The notes: a model not told the origin generated them from the sequence alone. 64,000 bases of DNA from Marinomonas foliarum (GCF_003337275.1 NZ_QPJQ01000003.1:62001-126000); one strand, 5' to 3'; shown: positions 8,729 to 18,011, numbered from the stretch's first letter. Numbers and translations are program-made.

Positions 8729-10231
8729 ATGGCTAACGAAAAAAACACAGAATCCACAGTGCAATCAGACGACAACCGTTTAGTAGCGGAACGTCGTAGT
8801 AAATTGGCGACTATTCGCGCTGAGCGCAATGCTTACCCAAATACGTTTCGTCCAGATGCTTACGCAGCGGATCTTCAAGCGGAATTCGGCGAACTAGAAA
8901 AAGCCGAGCTAGAAGAAAAAGACCACAAGGTTAGTATTGCCGGTCGTATCGTGCGTAACCGTGGCGCTTTCATGTTGTTACAAGACATGACAGGTCAAAT
9001 CCAAGCTTATGTAAACCGTAAAGCTTTGAGCCCTGAGCTATTGGCTGATCAAAAAACATGGGATTTGGGCGACATCATCGGTATTGCTGGTCCTGTGCAC
9101 AAATCTGGCAAAGGCGACCTGTATATTGATATGCAAGAAGCGCAATTGCTAACCAAATCTCTACGTCCATTACCTGACAAGCACCACGGTTTGTCTGATA
9201 TGGAAATGCGTTACCGTCAACGTTATGTTGATTTGATCGTAAACGAAGAGTCTCGCGAGACTTTCCAAATGCGTTCAAAAATTATTTCTACGATTCGCCG
9301 CTTCCTAGAAGACCGCCGTTTCATGGAAGTAGAAACGCCAATGCTGCAAACCATTCCTGGTGGCGCTACAGCGCGTCCATTTGTAACGCATCATAATGCG
9401 ATGGATATGAGCATGTACTTGCGTATTGCGCCAGAGCTTTACTTGAAGCGTTTGGTTGTGGGTGGTTTTGAGCGTGTGTTCGAAATTAACCGTAACTTCC
9501 GCAACGAAGGTACCTCGACTCGTCACAATCCAGAATTCACTATGATCGAATTCTACCAAGCGTACGCAGACTACAAAGATCTAATGGATCTAACAGAAGC
9601 TATGTTGCGTGAAGTAGCTGAGAAAGTGCTGGGCACAACGACAGTCACTTATCAGGGCTCTGAATATGACTTTGGTGCGCCGTTTGTTCGCATGAGCATG
9701 TTGGATTCGATTTTGCACTACAACCCAGAATTGACTGCTGCAGATCTAGAAACATTGGAAGGCGCAACAGCTGTTGCGAAGAAACTAAAAATCGACGTGA
9801 AACCGATTTGGGGTCTTGGCAAGCTTTGGACGGAAATCTTCGAAGAAACCGCAGAACACAAATTGGATCAACCGACCTTCATTACGGAATACCCAGCGGA
9901 AGTATCGCCACTGGCGCGTCGTAATGATGACAATGATTTCATTACCGACCGTTTTGAATTCTTTGTTGGTGGTCGTGAAATCGCTAACGGTTTCTCGGAG
10001 CTTAACGATCCAGAAGACCAAGCAGAGCGTTTCATGCGTCAGGTTGCAGAGAAAGACGCAGGTGATGATGAAGCCATGCATTACGATGCAGACTATATCA
10101 ATGCACTGGAATACGGCCTACCACCAACCGCAGGTGAAGGTATTGGTATCGACCGTTTGGTGATGTTGTTTACTGATGCACCATCTATCCGTGATGTATT
10201 GTTGTTCCCACATATGAAGCCTCAGGACTGA
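8729..10231 (+). CDS. lysS: Lysyl-tRNA synthetase, class II
   Basis: Charges tRNA-Lys. The 500-aa protein has an N-terminal OB-fold anticodon-binding domain (about residues 60-150, including AGRIVRNRG and [11 protein letters not shown]). It then has a class II catalytic core: motif 2 around [14 protein letters not shown] and motif 3 [12 protein letters not shown] near the C-terminus. Length and order are normal. It follows prfB and ends at a terminator. Confidence 0.98.
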   Translation: MANEKNTESTVQSDDNRLVAERRSKLATIRAERNAYPNTFRPDAYAADLQAEFGELEKAELEEKDHKVSIAGRIVRNRGAFMLLQDMTGQIQAYVNRKALSPELLADQKTWDLGDIIGIAGPVHKSGKGDLYIDMQEAQLLTKSLRPLPDKHHGLSDMEMRYRQRYVDLIVNEESRETFQMRSKIISTIRRFLEDRRFMEVETPMLQTIPGGATARPFVTHHNAMDMSMYLRIAPELYLKRLVVGGFERVFEINRNFRNEGTSTRHNPEFTMIEFYQAYADYKDLMDLTEAMLREVAEKVLGTTTVTYQGSEYDFGAPFVRMSMLDSILHYNPELTAADLETLEGATAVAKKLKIDVKPIWGLGKLWTEIFEETAEHKLDQPTFITEYPAEVSPLARRNDDNDFITDRFEFFVGGREIANGFSELNDPEDQAERFMRQVAEKDAGDDEAMHYDADYINALEYGLPPTAGEGIGIDRLVMLFTDAPSIRDVLLFPHMKPQD

Positions 10232-10270
10232 TCCCAGGCCGGATAGTCACTGATACTTAGTAATGTATTT

Positions 10271-10298
10271 ATAAGGCCTCTATTGAGGCCTTATTTTG
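10271..10298 (+). terminator. Terminator of lysS
   Basis: Perfect 10-bp stem ATAAGGCCTC / GAGGCCTTAT with loop TATT, followed by TTTTG. Confidence 0.9.
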
Positions 10299-10339
10299 TT
10301 TCCATACTCTATTTTTGATGACGTACAACGGAGCATTCC

Positions 10340-11401
10340 ATGAGTCGTTTTTGGACAGATAAAATTGCTTCTCTTGACCCTTATGTGCCAGGCGAACAAC
10401 CGCAAGATAAAAAGTACATCAAGCTAAACACCAACGAAAGTCCATACTCGCCGTCTCCTAAGGCGTTAGAGGCGATGGCGCTTGAGGTCAGTGAGCGTTT
10501 ACGTCTTTACCCTGATCCAAATTGTGTCACGCTGAAAAATGCTTTGGCAAAAAGTTACCAGTTAGAAGCGAACCAAGTGTTTGTTGGTAATGGCTCGGAC
10601 GAAGTCTTGGCGTTGGCTTTCATGGGGTATTTTGCTGGTGGTAAACCATTGGCCTTCGCTGACATTACTTATAGCTTCTATAAAGTGTACGCTGGTTTAT
10701 ACAGCATCGAACCAAAACTGATCCCGCTTAACGATGATTTCGATATTGTCTCTGCAGATTATGAAAACCTAGATGTGTCAGGTGTTGTCATAACCAACCC
10801 GAATGCTCCAACGGGTAAAGCCTTGCCTTTGGTTGATATTGAAGCGATTCTAAAAGCGAATCCAGATGTGGTTGTGTTAGTAGACGAGGCTTATGTGGAC
10901 TTTGGCGCACAAAGTGCCGCGTCTTTGATCAATCAATATCCAAATCTGTTGGTTGTGCAAACCTTGTCTAAATCCCGTGCCTTGGCAGGGATTCGTGTTG
11001 GTTATGCATTGGGACACCCAGATTTGATTGAAGGTTTGGAGCGTTTGAAGAACTCTTTCAACTCTTATCCAATCGATCGTATTGCTTTAGCAGGTGCGAC
11101 AGCAGCGGTGGAAGATGAAGCGTATCTAAAAGAGATTTGTGACAAAACCATTGCCACGCGCGAGCAGTCTGTTAAAGATCTGCAAGCGTTAGGGTTCAAC
11201 ATCATTCCTTCTGCGACCAACTTTGTTTTCGTGACACACCCAGACAAGGGTGCTGAGCAAATTTACTTGGCTCTAAAAGAGCAGGGGATTCTTGTTCGTT
11301 TCTTTGGTAGCAACAAACCACGTATTGGTAACTATCTACGTATTACTATTGGTACGGGTGAAGAAATGGCCTCACTAACGGCGGCGTTGAAAACACTGTA
11401 A
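10340..11401 (+). CDS. hisC: Histidinol-phosphate aminotransferase
   Basis: PLP-dependent class I/II aminotransferase; converts imidazole-acetol phosphate to histidinol phosphate in histidine synthesis. At 353 aa it has the expected LNTNESPY start, NPNAPTG, the VDEAYVDF PLP-contact motif, and the PLP lysine at residue 211 in TLSKSRALAGIRVGYALG. GGAG precedes the start. It stands alone between two terminators, away from a his operon. A paralogue acting on tyrosine or phenylalanine precursors cannot be excluded by sequence. Confidence 0.9.
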   Translation: MSRFWTDKIASLDPYVPGEQPQDKKYIKLNTNESPYSPSPKALEAMALEVSERLRLYPDPNCVTLKNALAKSYQLEANQVFVGNGSDEVLALAFMGYFAGGKPLAFADITYSFYKVYAGLYSIEPKLIPLNDDFDIVSADYENLDVSGVVITNPNAPTGKALPLVDIEAILKANPDVVVLVDEAYVDFGAQSAASLINQYPNLLVVQTLSKSRALAGIRVGYALGHPDLIEGLERLKNSFNSYPIDRIALAGATAAVEDEAYLKEICDKTIATREQSVKDLQALGFNIIPSATNFVFVTHPDKGAEQIYLALKEQGILVRFFGSNKPRIGNYLRITIGTGEEMASLTAALKTL

Positions 11402-11441
11402 TTGCTAATTATAGCCTTTATTAAACGCTGAATTTGAAAAG

Positions 11442-11466
11442 CCGTTCTTCAATGAACGGTTTTTTT
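11442..11466 (+). terminator. Terminator of hisC
   Basis: Stem CCGTTC / GAACGG with a 6-base loop, followed by seven T. Confidence 0.9.
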
Positions 11467-11514
11467 GCCAGCAAAAGCACCATTAGTTTTTATTTGTTTT
11501 TTTAAAGAGTTCTC

Positions 11515-12438
11515 ATGGAAAAATTGTTAGTCAGCTCTTGTTTAATGGGTTGTAAAGTACGTTATAACGGTAGTGACCTTCCAATGAGTCGGGCCGATTT
11601 TAGTTGGTTGGCAGAGCATTTTGAGCTGGTGTCTTTTTGCCCTGAAGTGGCAGGAGGATTGCCTACACCTAGGCCGCCAGCCGAGATTGACGCTGGCGCT
11701 GGATCGGATGTATTGTCGGGCGGTTCTAGAGTTATAGGTAGCGATGGCGTGGATGTTTCCGAAGCATTTATAAATGGCGCTTATTTGGCTTTGCAAACTT
11801 GCCAAACAAACAATATTCGCTTTGCCATGCTGACTGAATCTAGCCCATCTTGTGGGAGTGCAACAATTTATAATGGCTCGTTTGATGGCATTAAAAAGCA
11901 AGGGCAAGGCGTGGCTGCGGCATTACTGGTGCAGCATGGTATTCATGTATTTAGCCAAGAAACTTTTAATGACTTTAAGGCACTGATGAAAATGAGGGGT
12001 CTAAATTATCGGGAGTTGGGTGTGTTTGAACCTGTAATACAAGAGGAAGCCACTGGTTGCGGCATTGCTGCTGTGGCGAATATTCTGGGTAAAACCTATT
12101 CACAAATGAAAGCCTCTGCCAATGCGATGGGAATTTATGCGGATGATAAATCTCTTTGGTCGAATACCAAGTATGTTAGAGAAATGCTGTCTGCTGCTGG
12201 CGCGAGAACATCGACCGAAGAGATCCCTTTTGCATCATGGAGCACTCTGCCAGATTTAGCTTTGCTAGCTATTAAGCATCATCAAGAAGAAGGCAAAGAC
12301 TTCTGGCATTGGGTGGTGTTTAAGCGGGTTGATGGCAAAGCTTTTGTGCTAGATTCCGCCAGTTACTTACCTGCGAATATTCGAACTGACTTCGAAGGTA
12401 TGCAGCCAAAGTGGTTTATTGAGGTTATGGTTTCTTGA
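11515..12438 (+). CDS. DUF523 (TudS-like) - cysteine peptidase fusion
   Basis: A two-domain protein of 307 aa. Residues 1-155 are DUF523: SSCLMGCKVRYNG (Cys9, Cys13), FCPEVAGGLPTPRPP (Cys42) and SSPSCGS (Cys113). The DUF523 family includes the thiouracil desulfurase TudS, which uses an iron-sulfur cluster held by such cysteines. Residues ~170-307 resemble a papain-like C39 peptidase: Gln176 six before Cys182 (GCGIAAVANIL), His265 in HWVVFK and Asp280 in FVLDSAS, which would form oxyanion hole and triad. No signal peptide, so cytoplasmic. It sits alone after the hisC terminator. Domain assignments are from motifs; the combined function is unknown. A second DUF523 protein lies at 29105-30085. 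Confidence 0.75.
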   Translation: MEKLLVSSCLMGCKVRYNGSDLPMSRADFSWLAEHFELVSFCPEVAGGLPTPRPPAEIDAGAGSDVLSGGSRVIGSDGVDVSEAFINGAYLALQTCQTNNIRFAMLTESSPSCGSATIYNGSFDGIKKQGQGVAAALLVQHGIHVFSQETFNDFKALMKMRGLNYRELGVFEPVIQEEATGCGIAAVANILGKTYSQMKASANAMGIYADDKSLWSNTKYVREMLSAAGARTSTEEIPFASWSTLPDLALLAIKHHQEEGKDFWHWVVFKRVDGKAFVLDSASYLPANIRTDFEGMQPKWFIEVMVS

Positions 12439-12507
12439 ATTGGGTTTAACTAAAAATAGTGTAATACTGACATCTTATGAAGTGGGTACCTAATCGATGC
12501 GAGTCTT

Positions 12508-13077
12508 ATGAATCAATCTTTATTAGCGGAACAGCACACGACGGAATCCTTGGCGAATTTGCTTATTCGAGTGGCAAAAGAAGATCGTTCTGCCTTCTCT
12601 GAACTATATGAAGCAACTTATCGGAAACTTTTTGGCATTGTTTATCGTATCTTGAAGAATCAGGCGGTATCCGAAGAAGTACTGCAAGAGGTTTACCTTA
12701 AAATATGGGATAAAGCATCAAGCTTTGATGCGAGCCTTGCATCACCGATTACTTGGATGGCGACGATTGCACGTAACCGTACCATTGATGAAGTAAGGAA
12801 AAATCAATTGCCAGACAGTGATGCTGATGTGGACTTTGATTTAATCGTAGATGATTCGATGGCGCCAGATGATTCTTTTAGCAAGAGTCGAGATTTACTA
12901 AAGCTTGAGTCTTGCTTGACCGGCCTCGAATCGCCTCGTGCGGAAATGATAAAAGCGGCATACCTTGATGGTTGCTCCCGTCAGGAGCTTGCTGAGCGTT
13001 TCGAACAGCCTTTAGGCACTATTAAAACTTGGCTTCATCGCAGCATTAAACAGTTGCAAGGTTGTATGAACTTATGA
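12508..13077 (+). CDS. ECF-type RNA polymerase sigma factor
   Basis: A 189-aa sigma-70-family factor with regions 2 and 4 only. Region 2 spans ~20-95 (FSELYEATYRKLFGIVYRIL, then EVLQEVYLKIW and TWMATIARNRTIDEVRK). Region 4 spans ~130-187, with the helix-turn-helix CSRQELAERFEQPLGTIKTWLHRSI. This is the ECF group often paired with RskA-type anti-sigma factors. The stop overlaps the anti-sigma ATG by 4 bases (ATGA), so the pair is cotranslated. The regulon is not visible here, and the input signal is unknown. Confidence 0.92.
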   Translation: MNQSLLAEQHTTESLANLLIRVAKEDRSAFSELYEATYRKLFGIVYRILKNQAVSEEVLQEVYLKIWDKASSFDASLASPITWMATIARNRTIDEVRKNQLPDSDADVDFDLIVDDSMAPDDSFSKSRDLLKLESCLTGLESPRAEMIKAAYLDGCSRQELAERFEQPLGTIKTWLHRSIKQLQGCMNL

Positions 13078-13835
13078 ATAACGACGAAGAAACATTCATT
13101 CAAACATTAGCAGCAGAGTACGTACTGGGTACTCTGGATAAAGACGAGCGCGACGCGGTAGAAGCTCGCTGTTTGAATGAACCTTTGCTTGAACAAGCCA
13201 TTGTAAGCTGGCAAGCGCACTTTGCTGGGCTAAACGACTATGTGCAGGATGCAGAGCCAAGGGAAGGTTTGTTTGATGAGATTTTAGCTAAGCTCGATCA
13301 ACAAACGGATAAAAAATCTGTGAGCAATAGTTCACTAAATTCAGCCTCTGCTGTTGTTGTCGAAATGGAAACGATGCGGGCCAAGCTGAAGCGTTGGCAA
13401 TTTGGTGCGTTTGGTGCGTCGGCCATTGCGGCTTGTCTTGCCATCTTTATGGTAGTTAAGCCACCTGTTGCGCCAGCCGTTCAAGCTAATGCACCTTTCG
13501 TTGCTGTGTTTCAAGCAGACGATAAACAACCTGCTTTTATCATGTCGCTGGATATTGATACTCGCCAGCTTACTGTTCGTCCTGTCAGTGCGCAGGGACA
13601 AGGTGAAGGTAAAACCTATCAGTTGTGGATTAAGGCTGATGAAATTGGCCCAGCGCCACGCTCTTTAGGTTTGTTGGCCAATGTTGCTAACCCTATACAA
13701 AAGCAAATTAATTACGATCCAGCGGTGATTCGCCACGCGACGTTTGGCATAAGCGTTGAACCTGCAGGCGGTTCACCAACCGGAGTACCAACTGGGCCAG
13801 CCATTCACGGTAGACTATATCCAACGTCTTTGTGA
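13074..13835 (+). CDS. Membrane anti-sigma factor, RskA type
   Basis: The 253-aa protein has an N-terminal cytoplasmic anti-sigma segment (about 1-95, with AAEYVLGTLDKDERDAVEAR typical of RskA/anti-sigma-K). One membrane helix lies near 107-130 (FGAFGASAIAACLAIFMVV), followed by a periplasmic RskA domain (YQLWIKADEIGPAPRSLGLL, FGISVEPAGGSPTGVPTGP). The ATG at 13074 overlaps the sigma stop and has AAGG upstream; a TTG at 13062 would add 4 residues. It probably holds the sigma factor at the membrane until a signal triggers release. Confidence 0.9.
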   Translation: MNNDEETFIQTLAAEYVLGTLDKDERDAVEARCLNEPLLEQAIVSWQAHFAGLNDYVQDAEPREGLFDEILAKLDQQTDKKSVSNSSLNSASAVVVEMETMRAKLKRWQFGAFGASAIAACLAIFMVVKPPVAPAVQANAPFVAVFQADDKQPAFIMSLDIDTRQLTVRPVSAQGQGEGKTYQLWIKADEIGPAPRSLGLLANVANPIQKQINYDPAVIRHATFGISVEPAGGSPTGVPTGPAIHGRLYPTSL

Positions 13836-13870
13836 TGAAGGAATCGCGGTGGTGCAAAGTTGAACTAAGA

Positions 13871-13901
13871 AATCAGCCCTAGCAGGTCGCTAGGGCTGAT
13901 T
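13871..13901. terminator. Hairpin between anti-sigma gene and proV
   Basis: Perfect 13-bp inverted repeat AATCAGCCCTAGC / GCTAGGGCTGATT, loop AGGTC, between convergent genes. T-runs are poor on both sides, so it is a probable bidirectional terminator but not a classic one. Confidence 0.65.
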
Positions 13902-13940
13902 AGTAATCTGTATCATCTTTTTTTGAGCAGAGCTTTGTCG

Positions 13941-15128
13941 TCAAGCAGCGTCAAAACTTGGGCTTAATACTTCTGCAATGGCATCATTTGAAAGGCAGCC
14001 AATCACTTGGTTGTCACTGTCTAGCACTGGCAACAAATGATGGTCCGTTAACAGAGCGGTCGGTAGCACAGTTTGTAAGTAGTCTTTCTCTTTCACACTG
14101 GTTTGATGCAAAAGTGGTGAATCGATACGACCTGCTTGGTAAGCCGCTAGACGGTTTTTACTGACCACTCCTTGCAGCTGATTGTTTTTGATCCAAACTA
14201 AGGCGTCATGCTTTTTGAACGCATCATTTAAGCCTTCTACTGAATCGCAGTCGATGATTTTGTTCTTGCTTCGATCCATAATATGCTTAACTTTTAACGC
14301 CTTGGCGCGATTCACGTCTTTGGCGAAATCTCTCACATAATCATCGGCTGGGTTGAGAATGATATCTTCAGGTGTGCCAACTTGAATCATTTCGCCATCT
14401 TTTAGTACGGCAATCCGATCCCCTAAACGTAATGCTTCATCTAGATCGTGAGTGATGAAGATGATGGTTTTCTGTAATTTGCCTTGTAATGCAATTAACT
14501 GAGTTTGCATTTCATAGCGGATCAGTGGATCAAGCGCAGAAAAAGCTTCGTCCATTAATAGTATATCAGCGTCCGTACACAGGGCTCGGGCTAATCCAAC
14601 CCGCTGTTGCTGACCACCAGATAATTGAGAAGGGTATTGATCCTCATAGCCTTCTAGACCTACGACTTCAAGCCACTCTTTGGCTTTGTTTTTCCAAATA
14701 TTAGGTTTTTTCCCTTGTACAGACAGGCCGTATCCCACATTGTCCAGAACACTGCGGTGAGGCAATAAACCAAAATGTTGGAACACCATAGACATCTTAT
14801 GACGACGGAATGCGACTAATTCTTTTGGACTTAAAGTTAGTATGTCTTCGCCTTCCACTTTGATTTTGCCCGCTGTTGGGTCTATTAAGCGGTTAAAATG
14901 GCGAATCAAGGTGGATTTACCAGACCCAGACAATCCCATAATGACAAAAATTTCACCGCGATTAACCGATAAATTAATGTCACGCAAACCAACGGTGTGG
15001 CCTGTTTTGGCGAGCACATCACTTTTGCTCATACCGTCATTTACCCTTGCTAGTACCTTTATAGGGTTGCTGCCAAAGATTTGAGTGAGAGACTTAATCT
15101 CAATAATGGGCCTTACGTTATTGTCCAT
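13941..15128 (-). CDS. proV: Glycine betaine/proline ABC importer ATPase ProV
   Basis: ATPase subunit of an osmoprotectant importer, 395 aa from the ATG at 15128, which overlaps the permease stop by 11 bases. An upstream ATG at 15209 lies inside the permease and is not used. Visible are Walker A GLSGSGKSTL, signature LSGGQQQRVGLARAL, Walker B ILLMDEAF, H-loop ITHDLDEAL and a C-terminal CBS pair from about residue 280 with PVLDSDNQVIG. The CBS region in this family senses ionic strength. Last gene of proX-proW-proV. Confidence 0.93.
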   Translation of the reverse strand: MDNNVRPIIEIKSLTQIFGSNPIKVLARVNDGMSKSDVLAKTGHTVGLRDINLSVNRGEIFVIMGLSGSGKSTLIRHFNRLIDPTAGKIKVEGEDILTLSPKELVAFRRHKMSMVFQHFGLLPHRSVLDNVGYGLSVQGKKPNIWKNKAKEWLEVVGLEGYEDQYPSQLSGGQQQRVGLARALCTDADILLMDEAFSALDPLIRYEMQTQLIALQGKLQKTIIFITHDLDEALRLGDRIAVLKDGEMIQVGTPEDIILNPADDYVRDFAKDVNRAKALKVKHIMDRSKNKIIDCDSVEGLNDAFKKHDALVWIKNNQLQGVVSKNRLAAYQAGRIDSPLLHQTSVKEKDYLQTVLPTALLTDHHLLPVLDSDNQVIGCLSNDAIAEVLSPSFDAA

Positions 15129-16020
15129 TTTTGACGTCTCCAAGGTGTTTTTGTGTACGCTTTGCATAGCTCTGAGAGACGCGGTCAAACATGATGGCGA
15201 GGGCGACAATCGCTAATCCATTCAGTAGGCCTAGCGTGAAATATTGATTGGTAATGGATTTCAAAACGGGTTGTCCAAGACCTTTTACACCAATCATTGA
15301 AGCGATAACGACCATGGCAAGAGCCATCATGATAGTTTGGTTGATACCAGCCATAATCGTTGGCATGGCGAGTGGTAGTTGAACACCAAATAAACGTTGT
15401 GTCGGAGTTGCTCCAAATGCTGTCGCCGCTTCCAAGGTTTCGTGCGGTACTAGTCGAATCCCCAAATTGGTTAAGCGAATGACTGGCGGTATGGCGTAGA
15501 TTACCACGGCTATTACCCCCGGAATTTTACCAATGCCCAATAGCATCACGACAGGAATTAAATACACAAAGGCAGGCATGGTCTGCATTATGTCTAAAAA
15601 GGGGGTGATAATGGATTGCGCTCGATTTGAACGAGCCATCATGATTCCTACGGGAATGCCTATGACGATGGCCAAGAAGGTGCAAACGGTAATAATACTG
15701 AGCGTTCTCATCGTATTATCCCACATGCCAAAATAACCAATGGCTAATAAGGAGATAGTGACTCCAGCACTAAGTTTCCAAGATCGACTCATGAAATAGA
15801 CTAAGCCTGCTAGAACCCCCAATACTAACCACCAAGGTGTATTTAACAGTAAGTTTTCAAACCATACTAGGAAACTTAGTAGAGGATCGAAGAAAGCTTC
15901 GATTTGATCACCATAGGCGCGTGAAAAATCGCGGTATGCACCATCGAGTGTTTTTCGTATTCCCAGAAGTTCTCTACGGCTCATATCGGGAAATTCATTA
16001 AGCCAAGATTGATCTGTCAT
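15118..16020 (-). CDS. proW: Glycine betaine/proline ABC importer permease ProW
   Basis: The 300-aa inner-membrane permease has a soluble N-terminal ~55 residues, then about six to seven membrane helices. The binding-protein-dependent transport signature lies near EAATAFGATPTQRLFGVQLPLA, the EAA loop that contacts ProV. It sits between proX and proV; an 85-base gap with an inverted repeat separates it from proX. Confidence 0.93.
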   Translation of the reverse strand: MTDQSWLNEFPDMSRRELLGIRKTLDGAYRDFSRAYGDQIEAFFDPLLSFLVWFENLLLNTPWWLVLGVLAGLVYFMSRSWKLSAGVTISLLAIGYFGMWDNTMRTLSIITVCTFLAIVIGIPVGIMMARSNRAQSIITPFLDIMQTMPAFVYLIPVVMLLGIGKIPGVIAVVIYAIPPVIRLTNLGIRLVPHETLEAATAFGATPTQRLFGVQLPLAMPTIMAGINQTIMMALAMVVIASMIGVKGLGQPVLKSITNQYFTLGLLNGLAIVALAIMFDRVSQSYAKRTQKHLGDVKNGQ

Positions 16021-16051
16021 AGTGTATTCTTTCTGTTATATCAGATAGGAA

Positions 16052-16087
16052 ACATTATGAGCAGGGAAGAGGTCATGCTCATAATGT
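16052..16087 (-). repeat. Inverted repeat in the proX-proW gap
   Basis: Perfect 11-bp arms ACATTATGAGC and GCTCATAATGT with a 14-base spacer, no T-run. Placed after the binding-protein gene, such stems commonly stabilise the upstream mRNA so that ProX is made in excess over ProWV. That role is an inference from position. Confidence 0.6.
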
Positions 16088-16105
16088 GAATGTTATACGA
16101 CAAAC

Positions 16106-17110
16106 TTATAGGTTATCTAATGCGGCTATAAGTTTGTTTTTTACCTCAGTACTGACCCACTTCGACCAGATATCCTCATACTCAAACATAAAATTTTCAG
16201 CTGCATATTGTCCATCCGCCTGATTTTCTTCAATCCAAGCAAGCAAGCTATTCATTTGCTCATTGGTGAAAGAGCGTTTGCCTAGGTAGTCATATGCTTG
16301 TGGTGATTTGTCAGCAAATTCGTCTGTGGTGACGGTGTAGACCGGAGAAGGTGGGAACATAGACACTGTTGGCTCTAAACAGTCTGCTAACGCAATACAA
16401 TTTAGGAATTCCTCTTTTTTCACACCTGAGCCAAAGTCGACTTGAACCATTTTGTACTTACCAAGTACAGCCGTTGGTGCCCAGTAATAGCCAAACCATG
16501 GTGCTTTACGCTCATAAGCCTTGGCGATGGAGCCTGCCAGACCCGCGCCAGAACCTGGGTCGATCAATTCAAACCCTGCTTCCTTCAGTTTTAGGGCTCG
16601 AAATAAATTAGAACTAGAAATCTGGCACCCCCAACCTGCAGGACAGCCGTAAAAGCCTGATACGCTGTCATCTTCAGTGTGTGGAAATTCTTTTGCGTGT
16701 TTAATTACTCCTTCGATTGTGGCAAGTTCAGGATTTTCTTTAACCATGTAAGCAGGAACCCAGAAGCCTTCTTCACCGCCGTCAGATAGAGATTTGCCAG
16801 CCAGTTTTAAGCGACCCTCATCAACACCTTGATTCAATAAGTCATTGAAAGAGTTGGTCCAGAGTTCCGGCGCTATGTCTGGTTGTCCTTTTTCAATCAT
16901 TGACGTACCAGTTGGCATTGTGTCGCCCGGTACTAATTCTGCGTCACAACCAAAACCATTGGCTAGAATGAATTTATCAATGTTGGCAATCAATGAAGCT
17001 GAACTCCAGTTCATGTCTGCAATAGTCACTTTTCCGCATTCATGATGAGCCGCGAACACCCCTGAAGCGCCTAGGGTAAGGGCGACAGAAAGTAGCAGTT
17101 TACTTTTCAT
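16106..17110 (-). CDS. proX: Glycine betaine/proline substrate-binding protein ProX
   Basis: Periplasmic receptor of the importer, 334 aa, OpuAC family. The signal peptide MKSKLLLSVALTLGASGVFA is cleaved before AHH. Mature Cys pairs (HECG...FGCD; YGCPAGWGC) suggest disulfides. Several Trp residues (NWSS, ELWTN, GFWVP, WFGYYWAP) are of the kind that box a quaternary amine. The start has AAGGA upstream. First gene of the operon; its promoter should lie in 17111-17250. Confidence 0.93.
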   Translation of the reverse strand: MKSKLLLSVALTLGASGVFAAHHECGKVTIADMNWSSASLIANIDKFILANGFGCDAELVPGDTMPTGTSMIEKGQPDIAPELWTNSFNDLLNQGVDEGRLKLAGKSLSDGGEEGFWVPAYMVKENPELATIEGVIKHAKEFPHTEDDSVSGFYGCPAGWGCQISSSNLFRALKLKEAGFELIDPGSGAGLAGSIAKAYERKAPWFGYYWAPTAVLGKYKMVQVDFGSGVKKEEFLNCIALADCLEPTVSMFPPSPVYTVTTDEFADKSPQAYDYLGKRSFTNEQMNSLLAWIEENQADGQYAAENFMFEYEDIWSKWVSTEVKNKLIAALDNL

Positions 17111-17532
17111 AATAGTGTCCTTTAGTGATGATTTTTATCAGGCTTTTTTAATTTTCTTATGGGAGGTTGACTATTAACTTACATCTCTAATTATTGTATT
17201 TCAAATATTTAGCCGCTTTAGTTGTGATTGTATGCGTCTAATATGCTTGATTTGGTTGCTTTTTAGCTGAAAAAGATACCCTGAGTATTTGAGCGGGGGG
17301 GGGGCTAAATTAGAGGTGTAAATTGTTTTTTTTGTCGGAGTTTATTGGCGTTTAACTCTTCTCTTAATTAGAAAGATTTGTACTTCTCATATGTGGTGGG
17401 TTGGCATTTATTTTCAAGTGTTAAAAAAAATCTAAGAAAACACTAATTGGCTGAAACCTTTTTCAATTGTGCTCGTAGCTATCAGTGTAAAAGGAAAATA
17501 CTACTCAATAAGACACTATTTAGGAGTTTATT
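17111..17532. other. Divergent intergenic region with a G10 tract
   Basis: 422 bases between proX (minus) and the small secreted protein (plus). It should hold both promoters. It is AT-rich apart from a run of ten G at 17295-17304 (after GAGC). No gene, tRNA or convincing hairpin was seen. The G-run lies about 185 bases from proX and 228 bases from the plus-strand gene. Confidence 0.6.
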
Positions 17533-17958
17533 ATGAAAAATACATTTTCACGTATAGCACTTGGCTTAGGTATTTTGACAATGACTGGTGCTGCGTTAGC
17601 AGGTGGAATGAGCGGCAAGCTTTCGGTAAAAGGCAGTGATCAAGATGTATCTGGTGGTACAGTAAGTGCAGATGTCGTTACCGCTGATAGCAATGGCTGG
17701 TTAGTTGTTCATCGTACAGATAAGGCGATGAAACCCGGTCCTGTCGTGGCCTATGCACCACTTAGAAAAGGTATGAATCATGATGTATCAGCGATTTTAA
17801 CTGAGCCTGTTAAATCAGGTGAAATGTTGATGCTGATGTTACATGGTGAGGCTGGTGGCATGAAAACCGGTATTTTTGAATACACCTTAGGTGCGAAAGA
17901 AGATGGCCCTATCAAGGTGAACGGCAAGCTAGTGATGGACGTAATCACAGCAAAATAA
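17533..17958 (+). CDS. Small secreted protein, DUF7282-like
   Basis: The 141-aa protein has a signal peptide (MKNTFSRIALGLGILTMTGAALA, then GG). The mature ~118 residues include NGWLVVHRTDKAMKPGPVVAYAPLRKGMNHDV and MLMLHGEAGGMKTGIFEYTLG. This pattern of hydrophobic strands resembles DUF7282-type beta-sandwich domains found in exported proteins. There are no cysteines in the mature part. AGGAG precedes the start. It stands alone between proX and the LysR gene. Function unknown. Confidence 0.7.
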   Translation: MKNTFSRIALGLGILTMTGAALAGGMSGKLSVKGSDQDVSGGTVSADVVTADSNGWLVVHRTDKAMKPGPVVAYAPLRKGMNHDVSAILTEPVKSGEMLMLMLHGEAGGMKTGIFEYTLGAKEDGPIKVNGKLVMDVITAK

Positions 17959-18011
17959 TGTCGAAGATTATTGATTCACAAGGGGGAGGTGTATTTTCAT
18001 CTACCCCTTTC

